Origin: Treponema_B putidum
GTDB lineage: Bacteria > Spirochaetota > Spirochaetia > Treponematales > Treponemataceae
NCBI RefSeq assembly: GCF_007830595.1
Contig: NZ_VLLD01000002.1
Reading direction: 5' to 3' (one strand)
DNA: 64,000 nucleotides
Shown here piece after piece: positions 8,107 to 16,351 of this stretch. The translations under genes were made by a program, and so were the position numbers. The notes under the pieces are model-generated. The model saw nothing but the letters and a program-made list of their open reading frames with translations. It did not search any database and was not told where the DNA came from. Position 1 is the stretch's first letter, and each line of letters opens with the position of its first letter.

Positions 8107-9045
8107 ATGTCTTTAAAAAGAAAAATCAATTTATTAAAAAAAAGTTCATTCTTATGCCTTTTTTTAATTATGGGTAGTTTTGCCGTAGGGCAAAACTTTG
8201 ATTTGGCAGGCTTCGGATATACCGGCGGACCTCCGCTTGCTTATTTTATCGAATTCCAAAAAGGAAATAAGATCGAAATAAGCTGGTATAATGCTAAAGA
8301 AGAAGAGGTAAAAAAGCTCTATACTTACAAAAAAAAGTATATAGGCCGTTTTCCATTATTTGAATTGGATGCAGATATGCCCGATGATCTATATGCAAAT
8401 CTTAATCCACAATCAAAAGAATATTTAGGAAATAAATTTATGCTTTTAACGGGCTTGGCGAAAAAAGCTTGGGGAGAAAACGAGGATGCCGTTATAGGAC
8501 TAGGCATGCTGCCTGCACTCAAAGGCGAAAAAGCATCAGGATTTTTTACAAGATTCCCCACAGGAGGAACCGGAGAAGTACCTTATTTTAAATATAAAAA
8601 AGTAAGTTCTTATCTTGTCGAAGAATCAAAAGAAGGAAAACGAGAGTACAAGATAGAAAATCTATGCGACATGAGAGAAGAAACCCCTTGGGTAGAAGGT
8701 GTAGACGGCTGGGGTATAGGAGAGTCATTCGTTATAAAAACATGGAATAACAGTGACGATAAATACATTCTCTTAATGAACGGCTATATTTCCGCTTCAA
8801 ATCCTAAACTTTATGATGAAAACGGAAGAATTAAAAAGATAATGGTTGAGGGAGTTATAAGCGGTAATAAAAAAGAATTCACTGTAAAGGATACTCCTCA
8901 TCCTCAAACTGTGGACATAAGTTTTTTATCAGGACTGGAGGATGTTAAGATTACCATATTGGATGTGTACAAGGGTACAAAATACGAAGACACTGCTATT
9001 CATTTTATGATTTTATGGAGAACAGAGGTTATTCCATACGAATAA
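8107..9045 (+). CDS. Exported protein with NADase-translocation/F5-8C-like C-terminal domain, paralogue 2
   Basis: The product is the same length (312 residues) as the 5917-6855 protein and matches it along the whole chain, including FDLAGFGYT, YTYKKKYIGRFPLFELDAD, WVEGVDGWGIGESFVI and MNGYISASNPKLYDENGRIK. Differences cluster in a few surface-like patches (for example residues 160-185), which suits diversification after duplication. The leader MSLKRKINLLKKSSFLCLFL ends in GSFAVG. The ACAAGGAGA ribosome site is shared with the sister genes. It is the last gene of the cassette and converges on pncC. The function is unknown and an envelope location is inferred. Confidence 0.7.
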   Translation: MSLKRKINLLKKSSFLCLFLIMGSFAVGQNFDLAGFGYTGGPPLAYFIEFQKGNKIEISWYNAKEEEVKKLYTYKKKYIGRFPLFELDADMPDDLYANLNPQSKEYLGNKFMLLTGLAKKAWGENEDAVIGLGMLPALKGEKASGFFTRFPTGGTGEVPYFKYKKVSSYLVEESKEGKREYKIENLCDMREETPWVEGVDGWGIGESFVIKTWNNSDDKYILLMNGYISASNPKLYDENGRIKKIMVEGVISGNKKEFTVKDTPHPQTVDISFLSGLEDVKITILDVYKGTKYEDTAIHFMILWRTEVIPYE

Positions 9046-9061
9046 AACAGCTTGTTTTCAA

Positions 9062-9625
9062 TTAAGAGTTCCAATGTTCCGTTAAGGACAAAACATGTAA
9101 AAAAGCCTTATTTAAGGTTTGCTCCCGTACCTCATCCCGCGAGCCTAAAAATTTATAAGTATGAGTTTTAAAAACAAGAGCTTCCTTTTTAAAAATTTTT
9201 AAATCATGTAAATTCGTTGAATCAAAAGTTTCCGGATAAAAAGCAGAACAAACACACACTGTTCCAGGCGGATGCCCTTCAAGACTTGAAGGGCCCGCAG
9301 CCCCGCTTACTGCAAGAGAAACAATAGGCACCGGCACAAAAGAAGCATCAAAGAATCTTTTAATAGAACCGAAAGCCATTTCTTCTACGGTTTGTGCACT
9401 AACAAGACCAAAGTTTTTTAAAGTTTCCGGACATACGTCTAACAGGCTGATTTTAGCCTCGGCTGTATACACAACATACCCCCCCCAAAACACCTCAGAT
9501 GCGCCGGGAATTTTTGTAAATTCGGAAGCTATTAACCCGCCTGTTAAAGATTCGCAAGTTATAAGCCTTATGCCTTTTTCTTTTAGAACAAAAAAAACTT
9601 TTTTTATAAGCTCAACATCAATCAC
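9062..9625 (-). CDS. pncC: CinA-like nicotinamide-nucleotide amidohydrolase
   Basis: The 187-residue product begins at GTG (9623-9625), chosen because AGAGGA lies just upstream; a longer frame starts with TTG at 9643. RLITCESLTGGLIASEFTKIPGASEVFWGGYVVYT is the CinA C-terminal-domain signature. AVSGAAGPSSLEGHPPGTVC matches the second conserved block. The family deamidates nicotinamide mononucleotide in pyridine-nucleotide recycling. Only the CinA_C domain is present, as in stand-alone PncC. The gene is last in a minus-strand run after the bactofilin gene, from which it is 22 nt away. Confidence 0.88.
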   Translation of the reverse strand: MIDVELIKKVFFVLKEKGIRLITCESLTGGLIASEFTKIPGASEVFWGGYVVYTAEAKISLLDVCPETLKNFGLVSAQTVEEMAFGSIKRFFDASFVPVPIVSLAVSGAAGPSSLEGHPPGTVCVCSAFYPETFDSTNLHDLKIFKKEALVFKTHTYKFLGSRDEVREQTLNKAFLHVLSLTEHWNS

Positions 9626-9647
9626 TAAAATTCCTCTAAACAAAAAA

Positions 9648-10064
9648 TCACTGGCGGCTAAGCTGTTCTTTAAGCTGATCGGACTTTATAGAAAAAAAGT
9701 TTTTTTCGGGGAAACTATTGTTTTTAACCATTTTTACGGAGCCTTCAAAAGAAACCTTATCGGCTATCCTAAGACGGCCTGCAGTAATATCCCCCTTAAC
9801 GGAAGAACCTGACTTTAAATCGACTTTGTCTGCTGCAGAAAGAGAACCTACTACAGTACCTTCAACTACAATGGAGGCTGCTTTTACATATTGAACTCGG
9901 CAGTCGGCACTTTTTGATATATGTAAAGAACCTTGAGAATCAATTGCCCCGATAAATTTTCCTTCAATTTGTAAAGTTTCAGAAAATTTCATAACTCCGT
10001 CAAAAACCGTTTCTTTTCCCAGTACGGTTACACTCTTTTCTTTATATTTATTGTTTCGTTTCAT
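9648..10064 (-). CDS. Bactofilin (polymer-forming cytoskeletal protein)
   Basis: This is a 138-residue DUF583/bactofilin protein. A short basic N-terminus is followed by a right-handed beta-helix core with repeats of about 18 residues (LQIEGKFIGAIDSQGSLHIS, IVVEGTVVGSLSAADKVDL, VKGDITAGRLRIADKVSFEGS). Bactofilins self-assemble into filaments without nucleotide and place cell-wall enzymes; in other spirochaetes and helical bacteria they affect cell shape or wall insertion. A GGAGG site precedes the ATG. It sits directly after lnt with 1 nt between them. A second bactofilin lies at 61247-61624. Confidence 0.9.
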   Translation of the reverse strand: MKRNNKYKEKSVTVLGKETVFDGVMKFSETLQIEGKFIGAIDSQGSLHISKSADCRVQYVKAASIVVEGTVVGSLSAADKVDLKSGSSVKGDITAGRLRIADKVSFEGSVKMVKNNSFPEKNFFSIKSDQLKEQLSRQ

Positions 10065-10065
10065 T

Positions 10066-11694
10066 TTACCTCCGATCTTTTTTAATCAATTTATTAATTA
10101 TGATAAAGCACAAAATTACAATTAAAACAATTGTGCAAAATATTCCAAAAAAATCGCCCAGATAAGAGTAAACGGTTTTATGACCCTCTGTCAATACGGT
10201 AACATCTGCAATTAAAATATCCTTAGCAAAGGGGGGAAGCATTTTTTTGATATTTCCGTTTTGATCAATAAAGGCCGTCTGCCCTGAACTTGTCGCTCGT
10301 AAAACAGGAAGCCGGTTTTCGACAGCCCTAAAAACTGACATAGATAAATGCTGATACTGACTTACGGTACTTTGAGCCCAAGCATCATTTGTAAGGTTAA
10401 TTATTATATTAGCGCCTTTTTTTGAAAAAGCTCTTGTGATATAACCGAAACCGTCTTCAAAACAAATAGGTGTCCCAATTTTTAAATTCTTAAATTCAAG
10501 AAGATTTGTATCCGTTCCTTTTTCCCAAAAATGCGTATCATTTTCTTTTAAGAATTCATAAACATGCGGAAAAAGTTTTTGATACGGAAAATGTTCAGTA
10601 AACGGAACTAAATGGATCTTTCGGTACACTTGAGGCTCAGGAGGCAAAACATTAGTGCTCGGAATAAAGAGCAATGCAGCATTATAATCTATCCGCTTAT
10701 CATCAAGATTTTCAGATGAGCTTGCTGAAAATTTTTCATCCAAAACTCCTTCATCGCTTCCTATTAAAAAAGGAATTTTTTGACTATCCAAAAAATACAA
10801 TAATTCTCTTACCAAAAGAGAAGAAGGATTGTAGGCTGAGGAGTATTTATAATGCCATTTTATCCTAGGAATAAAGGCTGTTTCAGGCCAAACTACTAAT
10901 TCTATATCGGGAAAATTTTTGACGGCTTTTTCGGACAAAAATTTTAGTTCTTCATAATTATTTTTATAGACTTCTAAATTTCCAAGCCATGGGTCTCTGT
11001 TAGGCTGAACTAGTGCTATCTTAGTTTTTGGATTTCCGGAAAGATCTATTTTTGTAAAGGCTCCATATAAAATAAATGCAAAAAATGTACCTAACCAAAT
11101 CATCATAGGCAATTTATATCTTTTATAAACATTTATATTTTTTTCTTTATAAGAGTCAAAAATAAACAAGGCTGTGCAAGATGAAAATAAAACAAGCAAA
11201 AAGGATATCCCCCAAACCCCAAAAATTGAAGAAACTCTAATTAAAATAGGAAAATTCCATTGAGTATAGCCCATTATACCGTAAGGATAACCTAAAAAAC
11301 CTAGGGTGTTTAAATATTCAAAAGCAACCCAAGCTATAGCTTGAAAAAGAAAGGCTCTTTTAAAAAAATAAGAATCGATTATTTTTAAAACAAGGAACAG
11401 AAGAGAATAAAGAATACAATACTTTGCAATTATTATATAAATAGCAATAGGATGAAAAAATATTATCCAAAAATTAAAGATAAAATATGAAAGAGCACCG
11501 GAAAAGGCGCCCCATAAAAATGAAAATTTTAGCTTAGTTCTTTTAAGTAATAAAAAAAACGGAATAAGGGCTATATATGCAAAAATAGGGAACCCGTTTA
11601 GATTCAAATAATTAGGATGCGATAAGGCAAAAAGAATAGATCCTAAAACGGCAAATAAAAAGTTTAAAGAAAAAAATATGAATTTATTTTTCAT
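10066..11694 (-). CDS. lnt: Apolipoprotein N-acyltransferase
   Basis: The protein has 542 residues from the ATG at 11692-11694; a TTG two codons upstream is the only longer option. The N-terminal part has about six membrane segments. A periplasmic carbon-nitrogen hydrolase domain follows, with the catalytic Glu in VVWPETAF, the Lys in YRKIHLVPFTEHFPYQ and the Cys in IGTPICFEDGFGY. A final membrane segment sits near the C-terminus. Lnt adds the third acyl chain to the N-terminal Cys of lipoproteins, which suits a spirochaete rich in lipoproteins. It overlaps the end of the HU-like gene by 11 nt, pointing to coupled translation. Confidence 0.93.
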   Translation of the reverse strand: MKNKFIFFSLNFLFAVLGSILFALSHPNYLNLNGFPIFAYIALIPFFLLLKRTKLKFSFLWGAFSGALSYFIFNFWIIFFHPIAIYIIIAKYCILYSLLFLVLKIIDSYFFKRAFLFQAIAWVAFEYLNTLGFLGYPYGIMGYTQWNFPILIRVSSIFGVWGISFLLVLFSSCTALFIFDSYKEKNINVYKRYKLPMMIWLGTFFAFILYGAFTKIDLSGNPKTKIALVQPNRDPWLGNLEVYKNNYEELKFLSEKAVKNFPDIELVVWPETAFIPRIKWHYKYSSAYNPSSLLVRELLYFLDSQKIPFLIGSDEGVLDEKFSASSSENLDDKRIDYNAALLFIPSTNVLPPEPQVYRKIHLVPFTEHFPYQKLFPHVYEFLKENDTHFWEKGTDTNLLEFKNLKIGTPICFEDGFGYITRAFSKKGANIIINLTNDAWAQSTVSQYQHLSMSVFRAVENRLPVLRATSSGQTAFIDQNGNIKKMLPPFAKDILIADVTVLTEGHKTVYSYLGDFFGIFCTIVLIVILCFIIINKLIKKDRR

Positions 11695-12016
11695 GATCAA
11701 TAAGCTCTTGTGTGTCTATTTTGCGCAAAGCTCCTTTAAGCTCTTTGCCGGGTTTAAACCTTATTTTACACCTATCATAAGTTAAAACCTTTTCTCCTGT
11801 TTTAGGATTACGGGCATTTTTTTTGCCTTGCAAAACAGTAAAATCAAAAGTACCCAGCCCCCGTATCTCTACAGGGATCCCTTGTTTTAAAAACATCGAA
11901 AGTTCTTCCAAAAACAGGTTACTTATACAATTAATCTGTTTAAGCTGATATTGAGAATTTTTACGATAAACGGAATCTATTATGTCAATCTTTGACCGTT
12001 TTTTTTTCATTATCAT
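11684..12016 (-). CDS. HU/IHF-family DNA-binding protein
   Basis: The product has about 110 residues. I use the ATG at 12014-12016 (MIMKKKRSKIDIIDSVY); the ATG at 12008-12010 is equally possible. A longer frame would run through a terminator hairpin. The HU-fold features are the helical N-terminus, FLKQGIPVEIRGLGTFDFTV and then KNARNPKTGEKVLTYDRCKIRFKPGKEL, which contains the RNP motif of the DNA-bending arms. Length and basic charge suit a nucleoid protein. No clear ribosome site is seen. It is translationally coupled to lnt. Confidence 0.82.
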   Translation of the reverse strand: MIMKKKRSKIDIIDSVYRKNSQYQLKQINCISNLFLEELSMFLKQGIPVEIRGLGTFDFTVLQGKKNARNPKTGEKVLTYDRCKIRFKPGKELKGALRKIDTQELIDHEK

Positions 12017-12021
12017 TATAA

Positions 12022-12055
12022 GAAAATACCGCAAACCCGAACAGGTTTTGCGGTT
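12022..12055 (-). terminator. Terminator between rpsT and the HU-like gene
   Basis: CCGCAAA (12029-12035) pairs with TTTGCGG (12047-12053) around a GC-containing middle. The minus strand then reads TATTTTC. A T-run also follows on the plus strand, so it may work in both directions. Confidence 0.65.
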
Positions 12056-12066
12056 TTTCTTCATCG

Positions 12067-12336
12067 TTATTTTGCTTCAAATGAAGCGTTATACAAGAGC
12101 TGCATTCTTGACTTTTTGCGGGCTGCCGAATTCTTTGCTAAAATTCCTTTTCGGGCTGCCGAATCAAGTTGACTGGAGAGTTCGCGAAGCAATGCTGCAG
12201 CAGTTTCTGCATTCTTAGCATGAACAGCCTCAGTATATTTTCTAGCTGTTGTTCGTACTTTACTCTTGGCAGAACGGTTTCGCATTCGGCGGACTTCACT
12301 CTGGTTATGTCTTTTAATCGCAGATCGATTTTTCAT
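12067..12336 (-). CDS. rpsT: 30S ribosomal protein S20
   Basis: The 89-residue basic protein begins MKNRSAIKRHNQSEVRRMRN and continues SAKSKVRTTARKYTEAV. The C-terminal part reads LDSAARKGILAKNSAARKKSRM, all classic S20. It binds 16S rRNA and helps assemble the small subunit. A GGAGG ribosome site precedes the ATG. It is a short separate unit with a hairpin terminator just downstream at 12022-12055. Confidence 0.97.
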   Translation of the reverse strand: MKNRSAIKRHNQSEVRRMRNRSAKSKVRTTARKYTEAVHAKNAETAAALLRELSSQLDSAARKGILAKNSAARKKSRMQLLYNASFEAK

Positions 12337-12402
12337 TTAAGGTACCTCCGTAATTAATTTAAAACTATAGTTATTGTATATGGCATAATACAGCTGCTTA
12401 GA

Positions 12403-13635
12403 TTACACCATATCAATTTTTTTTGCAATAGCTATACGCAATTTTTTTACATCTTCTTCAGGCAAACCAAGGTCGGATGCTGAATCCAAATCCTTTGCAG
12501 CCTCAGGATATAAAGCTAATTTAAAATAGGACAAAGCACGCCTAAAATAAACATGGGCTTGGAATTTATTTATTTCAAGTGATTTTGAAAAATATTCAAT
12601 GGCTTCGTCATCTCTGTTTAACAGAGTTAAAGCTATCCCCACATAATAATGAGAGCGGAAATTTGCAGGATTATATTTACAGCTCTGCAAAAAGTCGGAA
12701 TATGCTTCTTCATAATTAGCTTGGGCAAAGTAAGCCATCCCTCTATGCTTAAATACAACCGATAGAACTATATCGTTTGGATTTTGTTCAATTATTTTGG
12801 TATAAATTTTTTCAGCCTTACCAAAAAGATTTTGATTATGGGCCTCAATTGCAGATAAAATCAAATCATCAATAGTTTCGGCAACCTTCAAATCCTCACT
12901 ATGATCCGGATTATCATGGTGAACCGTATTGGTTTCGGGCAAGACCATTGCTGTGTGCTCATCAGCCATAGAATAAAATTCTAAGCGTCTTTTTTCAAGT
13001 TCGGCATTAAGTTTGTTTTGATAATCGCGAATTTCTTGAAAAATAATATCAGCTAAACTTAAACTTGCATTTATTGAAGCAAGCTTTCTTTTTAAGGGCT
13101 GGTCAAAGGGAGAAAACTCCGACTTATATATCAATTCATGTTCAACCTCAGCCCAAGCATCTTGAAGAATAGTTCGAAGCTGTATTTCAAAAATTAAATC
13201 CTTGGGTAAGACAAGGCCGACCTTAAATTCTTCAGGTATTTCAAGTAAAAAATGCACAGATTCATACCCAAATTCCCTAAAAGTTCTCTCAGACCCCTTG
13301 CGTTCCACTTCTATCACTGTAAAATTTTTTAATAATACAGTCTCAACTTCATTTATATCCTGTAAAAAAGGGCATATGATACGCACTCCCATAATATCTG
13401 TAAGTACAGGAAGATCGGAAGTTTCCTTTTTAGGCGGAAATTTTAAAAGCTTAAGATAGTAGCTATTAAAACTTTTTACCCTAGTCTTGTAAGTTGGAGT
13501 AGAAGTTATTTTAATTATAGAACGCAAAAATTCCTCTATACGCACTATCAGTACATTTAAATGAGGTACATAAGAGGTATAAGTTTCCCTAAGCTTTTCT
13601 TTCTTTGGGAGCCAAGGTACGTCTTCAGACAACAT
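12403..13635 (-). CDS. RelA/SpoT-type synthetase domain fused to TPR repeats
   Basis: In this 410-residue protein, residues 40-215 form a RelA/SpoT nucleotidyltransferase domain. The key blocks are intact: TRVKS (51-55), D80xxGxR85, Y124ESVH128, E150IQLRT and W161AEVEH166. No HD hydrolase precedes it. Residues 265-400 hold about four tetratricopeptide repeats (NLFGKAEKIYTKIIEQNPND, then YFAQANYEEAYSDFLQSC and HYYVGIALTLLNRDDEAIEY). The catalytic residues predict (p)ppGpp or a related alarmone synthesis; an activity on RNA or other nucleotides, as in some toxic relatives, is also possible. The TPR tail suggests control by a partner. TATACT lies only 4 nt before the ATG and no ribosome site is seen. 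Confidence 0.85.
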   Translation of the reverse strand: MLSEDVPWLPKKEKLRETYTSYVPHLNVLIVRIEEFLRSIIKITSTPTYKTRVKSFNSYYLKLLKFPPKKETSDLPVLTDIMGVRIICPFLQDINEVETVLLKNFTVIEVERKGSERTFREFGYESVHFLLEIPEEFKVGLVLPKDLIFEIQLRTILQDAWAEVEHELIYKSEFSPFDQPLKRKLASINASLSLADIIFQEIRDYQNKLNAELEKRRLEFYSMADEHTAMVLPETNTVHHDNPDHSEDLKVAETIDDLILSAIEAHNQNLFGKAEKIYTKIIEQNPNDIVLSVVFKHRGMAYFAQANYEEAYSDFLQSCKYNPANFRSHYYVGIALTLLNRDDEAIEYFSKSLEINKFQAHVYFRRALSYFKLALYPEAAKDLDSASDLGLPEEDVKKLRIAIAKKIDMV

Positions 13636-13670
13636 ATTTAGTATATTTTTTGAAACAGGACATCAACAAC

Positions 13671-13700
13671 AAAAGCGGCCGAGCTGTCCTCGACCGCTTT
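13671..13700 (-). terminator. flaA terminator hairpin
   Basis: AAAGCGGCCGAG and CTCGACCGCTTT pair with one mismatch around CTGTC. The minus strand continues into TTTTG, just after the flaA stop at 13716. Confidence 0.75.
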
Positions 13701-13715
13701 ATTAATTGTTAAGAC

Positions 13716-14762
13716 TTATTGTTGTTTTTCGGAACCTGCTGAAGGTGTGAAGCCTTCTTCAGTTGCCAACTTTTCCTGTTCTAGGAATCGTAACACTTGA
13801 GTTTGACCGAATCTTTCAACTTCAATCTTTTTTCGTTTTAAATCTCTTTCAGTCTGAATACCCCAGATGTCTTCATCAGCAAAGTCTCGTACTGTTGTTA
13901 ATACGGCTTTGTCATAGATGACCTTAACATCTTTGAAGTATGCAATAGCATCACCGCCGTCATGGGCAGCATCTCTAGTAATTAAAAAGCCTTCAAAAGC
14001 TACATGGGGAAGAGATACGGGATAAACGGGATAGAGCCTTAATTCTCTTGCCTTTACATGTGAAACATATGAAGGATTGTTCCATACCATTTCTCTCCAG
14101 CCGTCAAACAAAAGGTATCCCATGAAGTATCTTTTAACTACATTGTTTTGATCCCTAAGAAGAACATAAAGACCATGCGGAAAATTCATACCGTAAGTAT
14201 TTACAGCGATAGATTTGATAACACCGGTATTTCGAACTACACCGTAACCTTCTTCAAATCTTGATTTTCCTGAAGCCTTATCTTCTGCAGTGGCCTCCTG
14301 CAAATTGCCCTGATCATCAACCTGAGCCATTTTTTCATAAGCAGGGATTAAGAATCCGGGCTTAATTGTTGCATTAGCATTATGTGCCCATTCGGGGAAC
14401 ATGATACGTACGCCCATCAAAGTTTGGCCAGCGAATTTATCACCTTCATCTCTTACCTTAGATTCCTTAACGGTTGAAGTTTCAACAGAAAGAGGATTCT
14501 GAGAGGAAGAATTTAACTTTACTTCCCATTGCTCAATAGCCAAAGATGATCTCATCAAAGCTTTTTGCTGGTCAGTGTAAGATGCTCCGGCTACTTGACC
14601 GTAATCCATAACGGTTCTTCGGTTTTGTGTCATCTTACCATTGGTATCAGCGATAATATCGGCATTCAAAAGTGCGAAATCAATAATAATCGCTTCTTCA
14701 GCAACAGCGACGGCACCCATCAAAAGAAATGCCATAGCTACAAGTATAAATGTTTTTTTCAT
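13716..14762 (-). CDS. flaA: Flagellar filament outer layer (sheath) protein FlaA
   Basis: This 348-residue protein has a cleavable leader (MKKTFILVAMAFLLMGAVAV, cut near AEEA). Landmarks of the spirochaetal FlaA family include LMGVRIMFPEWAHNANATIK, NTGVIKSIAVNTYGMNFPHG, YLLFDGWREMVWNNPSY and YFKDVKVIYDKAVL. FlaA coats the FlaB core of the periplasmic flagella and tunes filament stiffness and helical shape. The signal peptide fits export to the periplasm. An AAGGAG site lies upstream, together with a TTGACA-N16-TATACT promoter at 14807-14834. The hairpin at 13671-13700 ends the unit, so it is probably monocistronic. Confidence 0.95.
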   Translation of the reverse strand: MKKTFILVAMAFLLMGAVAVAEEAIIIDFALLNADIIADTNGKMTQNRRTVMDYGQVAGASYTDQQKALMRSSLAIEQWEVKLNSSSQNPLSVETSTVKESKVRDEGDKFAGQTLMGVRIMFPEWAHNANATIKPGFLIPAYEKMAQVDDQGNLQEATAEDKASGKSRFEEGYGVVRNTGVIKSIAVNTYGMNFPHGLYVLLRDQNNVVKRYFMGYLLFDGWREMVWNNPSYVSHVKARELRLYPVYPVSLPHVAFEGFLITRDAAHDGGDAIAYFKDVKVIYDKAVLTTVRDFADEDIWGIQTERDLKRKKIEVERFGQTQVLRFLEQEKLATEEGFTPSAGSEKQQ

Positions 14763-14806
14763 TCAAAAACTCCTTTTATGAACTTAATTCATGCCCTGTT
14801 ATTATA

Positions 14807-14834
14807 AGTATACGTAATAATTCAATTTTGTCAA
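14807..14834 (-). promoter_or_regulatory. flaA promoter, sigma70-type
   Basis: Read on the minus strand: TTGACA (14829-14834), a 16-nt spacer and TATACT (14807-14812). This is a good housekeeping promoter; no sigma28-type box is evident for this sheath gene. Confidence 0.7.
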
Positions 14835-14856
14835 CACTTTTTTTTGATTTTTAATG

Positions 14857-15315
14857 TTATTTTTGTAATAATTCATAAATATGAGTGCCTTCTACAAAGA
14901 TATTGGCAGCTTTTAAGGTCTTACAGTTGGTAAATATATTCTTTTGTAAAAGTCTCTTATTTTCATCCGAATCAAAGTCTTTTTTTATACCTTCAATAAA
15001 AGCAGCAGGTAAATCTGCGTACAAAATTCCTTCTTTTACAAAGCATGAGCCAATCTTAGAACCTTCAGGAATAAATGCATAACAATAATGGTTAATAGGC
15101 CCCAGCATTAATTCTTCAAAAAAAGCAGCTTCAGGCTCCACTATATTTTGCACCGGAACATAGCGTATTTCGGTCTCAATCTTACCGGTGATGGAATTTT
15201 TAAAAAATAGAACATATCGATCATGTTTTTTATTTAAAACCGAGGTAAACAGTGTGATAATTATTATAACGAGCAATAAAGAAGCCGAAATAATCTTCGT
15301 TTTTATGTAATTCAT
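14857..15315 (-). CDS. GerMN-domain lipid-anchored or membrane-tethered protein
   Basis: This 152-residue protein has an N-terminal membrane anchor (ISASLLLVIIIITLFTSVL). It is followed by one GerMN domain: YVLFFKN, AAFFEELMLGPINHYCYAFIPEGSKI, CFVKEGILYADLPAAFI, then CKTLKAANIFVEG. GerMN domains occur in the spore protein GerM and in LpqB-like proteins, and often sit near cell-wall genes. Here it directly precedes the N-acetylmuramoyl-alanine amidase gene's 3' end in the same minus-strand unit, which suggests a periplasmic role linked to peptidoglycan. GGAG precedes the ATG. Confidence 0.8.
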   Translation of the reverse strand: MNYIKTKIISASLLLVIIIITLFTSVLNKKHDRYVLFFKNSITGKIETEIRYVPVQNIVEPEAAFFEELMLGPINHYCYAFIPEGSKIGSCFVKEGILYADLPAAFIEGIKKDFDSDENKRLLQKNIFTNCKTLKAANIFVEGTHIYELLQK

Positions 15316-15327
15316 CAGTACTCCGAA

Positions 15328-16344
15328 TCAATTATTTTCAAAATTGCTTATAAAAGCAGACAGGCCATTATATATGCCCAAGGAGCATTTTTTCAAGTAG
15401 TCGGGAGAATTTAAAAGCTTAATTTCGGTTTTATTACTGATAAAACCTAATTCAACCAAAACACTGGGCATTTTAACATTACGGACAACAAACCATTGAT
15501 TTGCCCTAATTCCCCGATTGGGGCTTTTTTTTCCGATTTGAGCATCCAAACCGTCCAAAATATTTTGAGCCATTAAAATACTTTCCATCGTAAATTCTTC
15601 TTCCATCATTGAATTCAATATAGGATGAATTTCTTTTGGAACAGTGTTTTTATCCACTACTTCACGCCTGTACTCGGCAGGCAGATACCAAACCTCAAAA
15701 CCGGCCGCCTTAGAGTTAAGAGAAGCATTAACATGGACGGAAACATATAGAATGCTTTCATTTTTTTTCAATTTTACCGAATTTGCCATTTTTACCCTGT
15801 CTTCAAGGGTAGGATAGACGTCCTTGTCTCTGGTTAAAAGAATTTTTTTATCGGGATAGGCTTTTTTAAGCATATTGTATAGGTCCAAACTGACGTTTAG
15901 AGCTACCGTCTTTTCATTGAGTATTATTGTTTTTTTATTTTCAATATACGAACCGACACAGCCTGGATCACGGCCTCCGTGCCCCGGATCTATCAAAATG
16001 ACCCCTACCCTATATTTTGTTTCTTTTTGGGGAACCGAAAAAAATGTTTCAAGCTCTTTATACATTTCGCTGCTTATAAAAGTAAGGCCGTCTTTTTGAT
16101 ATGGAGGCGGAATAAAATCGGCTTTTTTGTTATCGAAAATTATAAGACTTTCGCCTATTTTACAGCTTACCTGAGATGAATCCTTCATAAAAATAAGTTC
16201 TTGCGAAAGCGGATCCCACGAAATATCAAGGTCGAGCCTTTCTGCGGCATCGGTAACCGAAACACCGGCAGAAAAGGCTTTTAAACAAAGGAAAATTAAG
16301 AGAAAAATAGAAAAAAAAGCCCGTTTATTTGCACTATTTTTCAT
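15328..16344 (-). CDS. N-acetylmuramoyl-L-alanine amidase (Amidase_3)
   Basis: The protein has 338 residues from the ATG at 16342-16344, which places the hydrophobic leader (AFFSIFLLIFLCLKAFSAGV) at the N-terminus. A longer frame to 16434 would lie inside pgk. The C-terminal catalytic domain shows the zinc ligands in VILIDPGHGGRDPG (His), ILNEKTVALNVS (Glu) and YVSVHVNAS (His), and the catalytic Glu in SVLVELGFISN. The N-terminal half resembles a copper-amine-oxidase-like or AMIN-type binding region. It cleaves the amide between MurNAc and the stem peptide and probably acts in daughter-cell separation. It lies 7 nt after pgk and shares its transcript. Confidence 0.92.
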   Translation of the reverse strand: MKNSANKRAFFSIFLLIFLCLKAFSAGVSVTDAAERLDLDISWDPLSQELIFMKDSSQVSCKIGESLIIFDNKKADFIPPPYQKDGLTFISSEMYKELETFFSVPQKETKYRVGVILIDPGHGGRDPGCVGSYIENKKTIILNEKTVALNVSLDLYNMLKKAYPDKKILLTRDKDVYPTLEDRVKMANSVKLKKNESILYVSVHVNASLNSKAAGFEVWYLPAEYRREVVDKNTVPKEIHPILNSMMEEEFTMESILMAQNILDGLDAQIGKKSPNRGIRANQWFVVRNVKMPSVLVELGFISNKTEIKLLNSPDYLKKCSLGIYNGLSAFISNFENN

Positions 16345-16351
16345 TAAAAAG

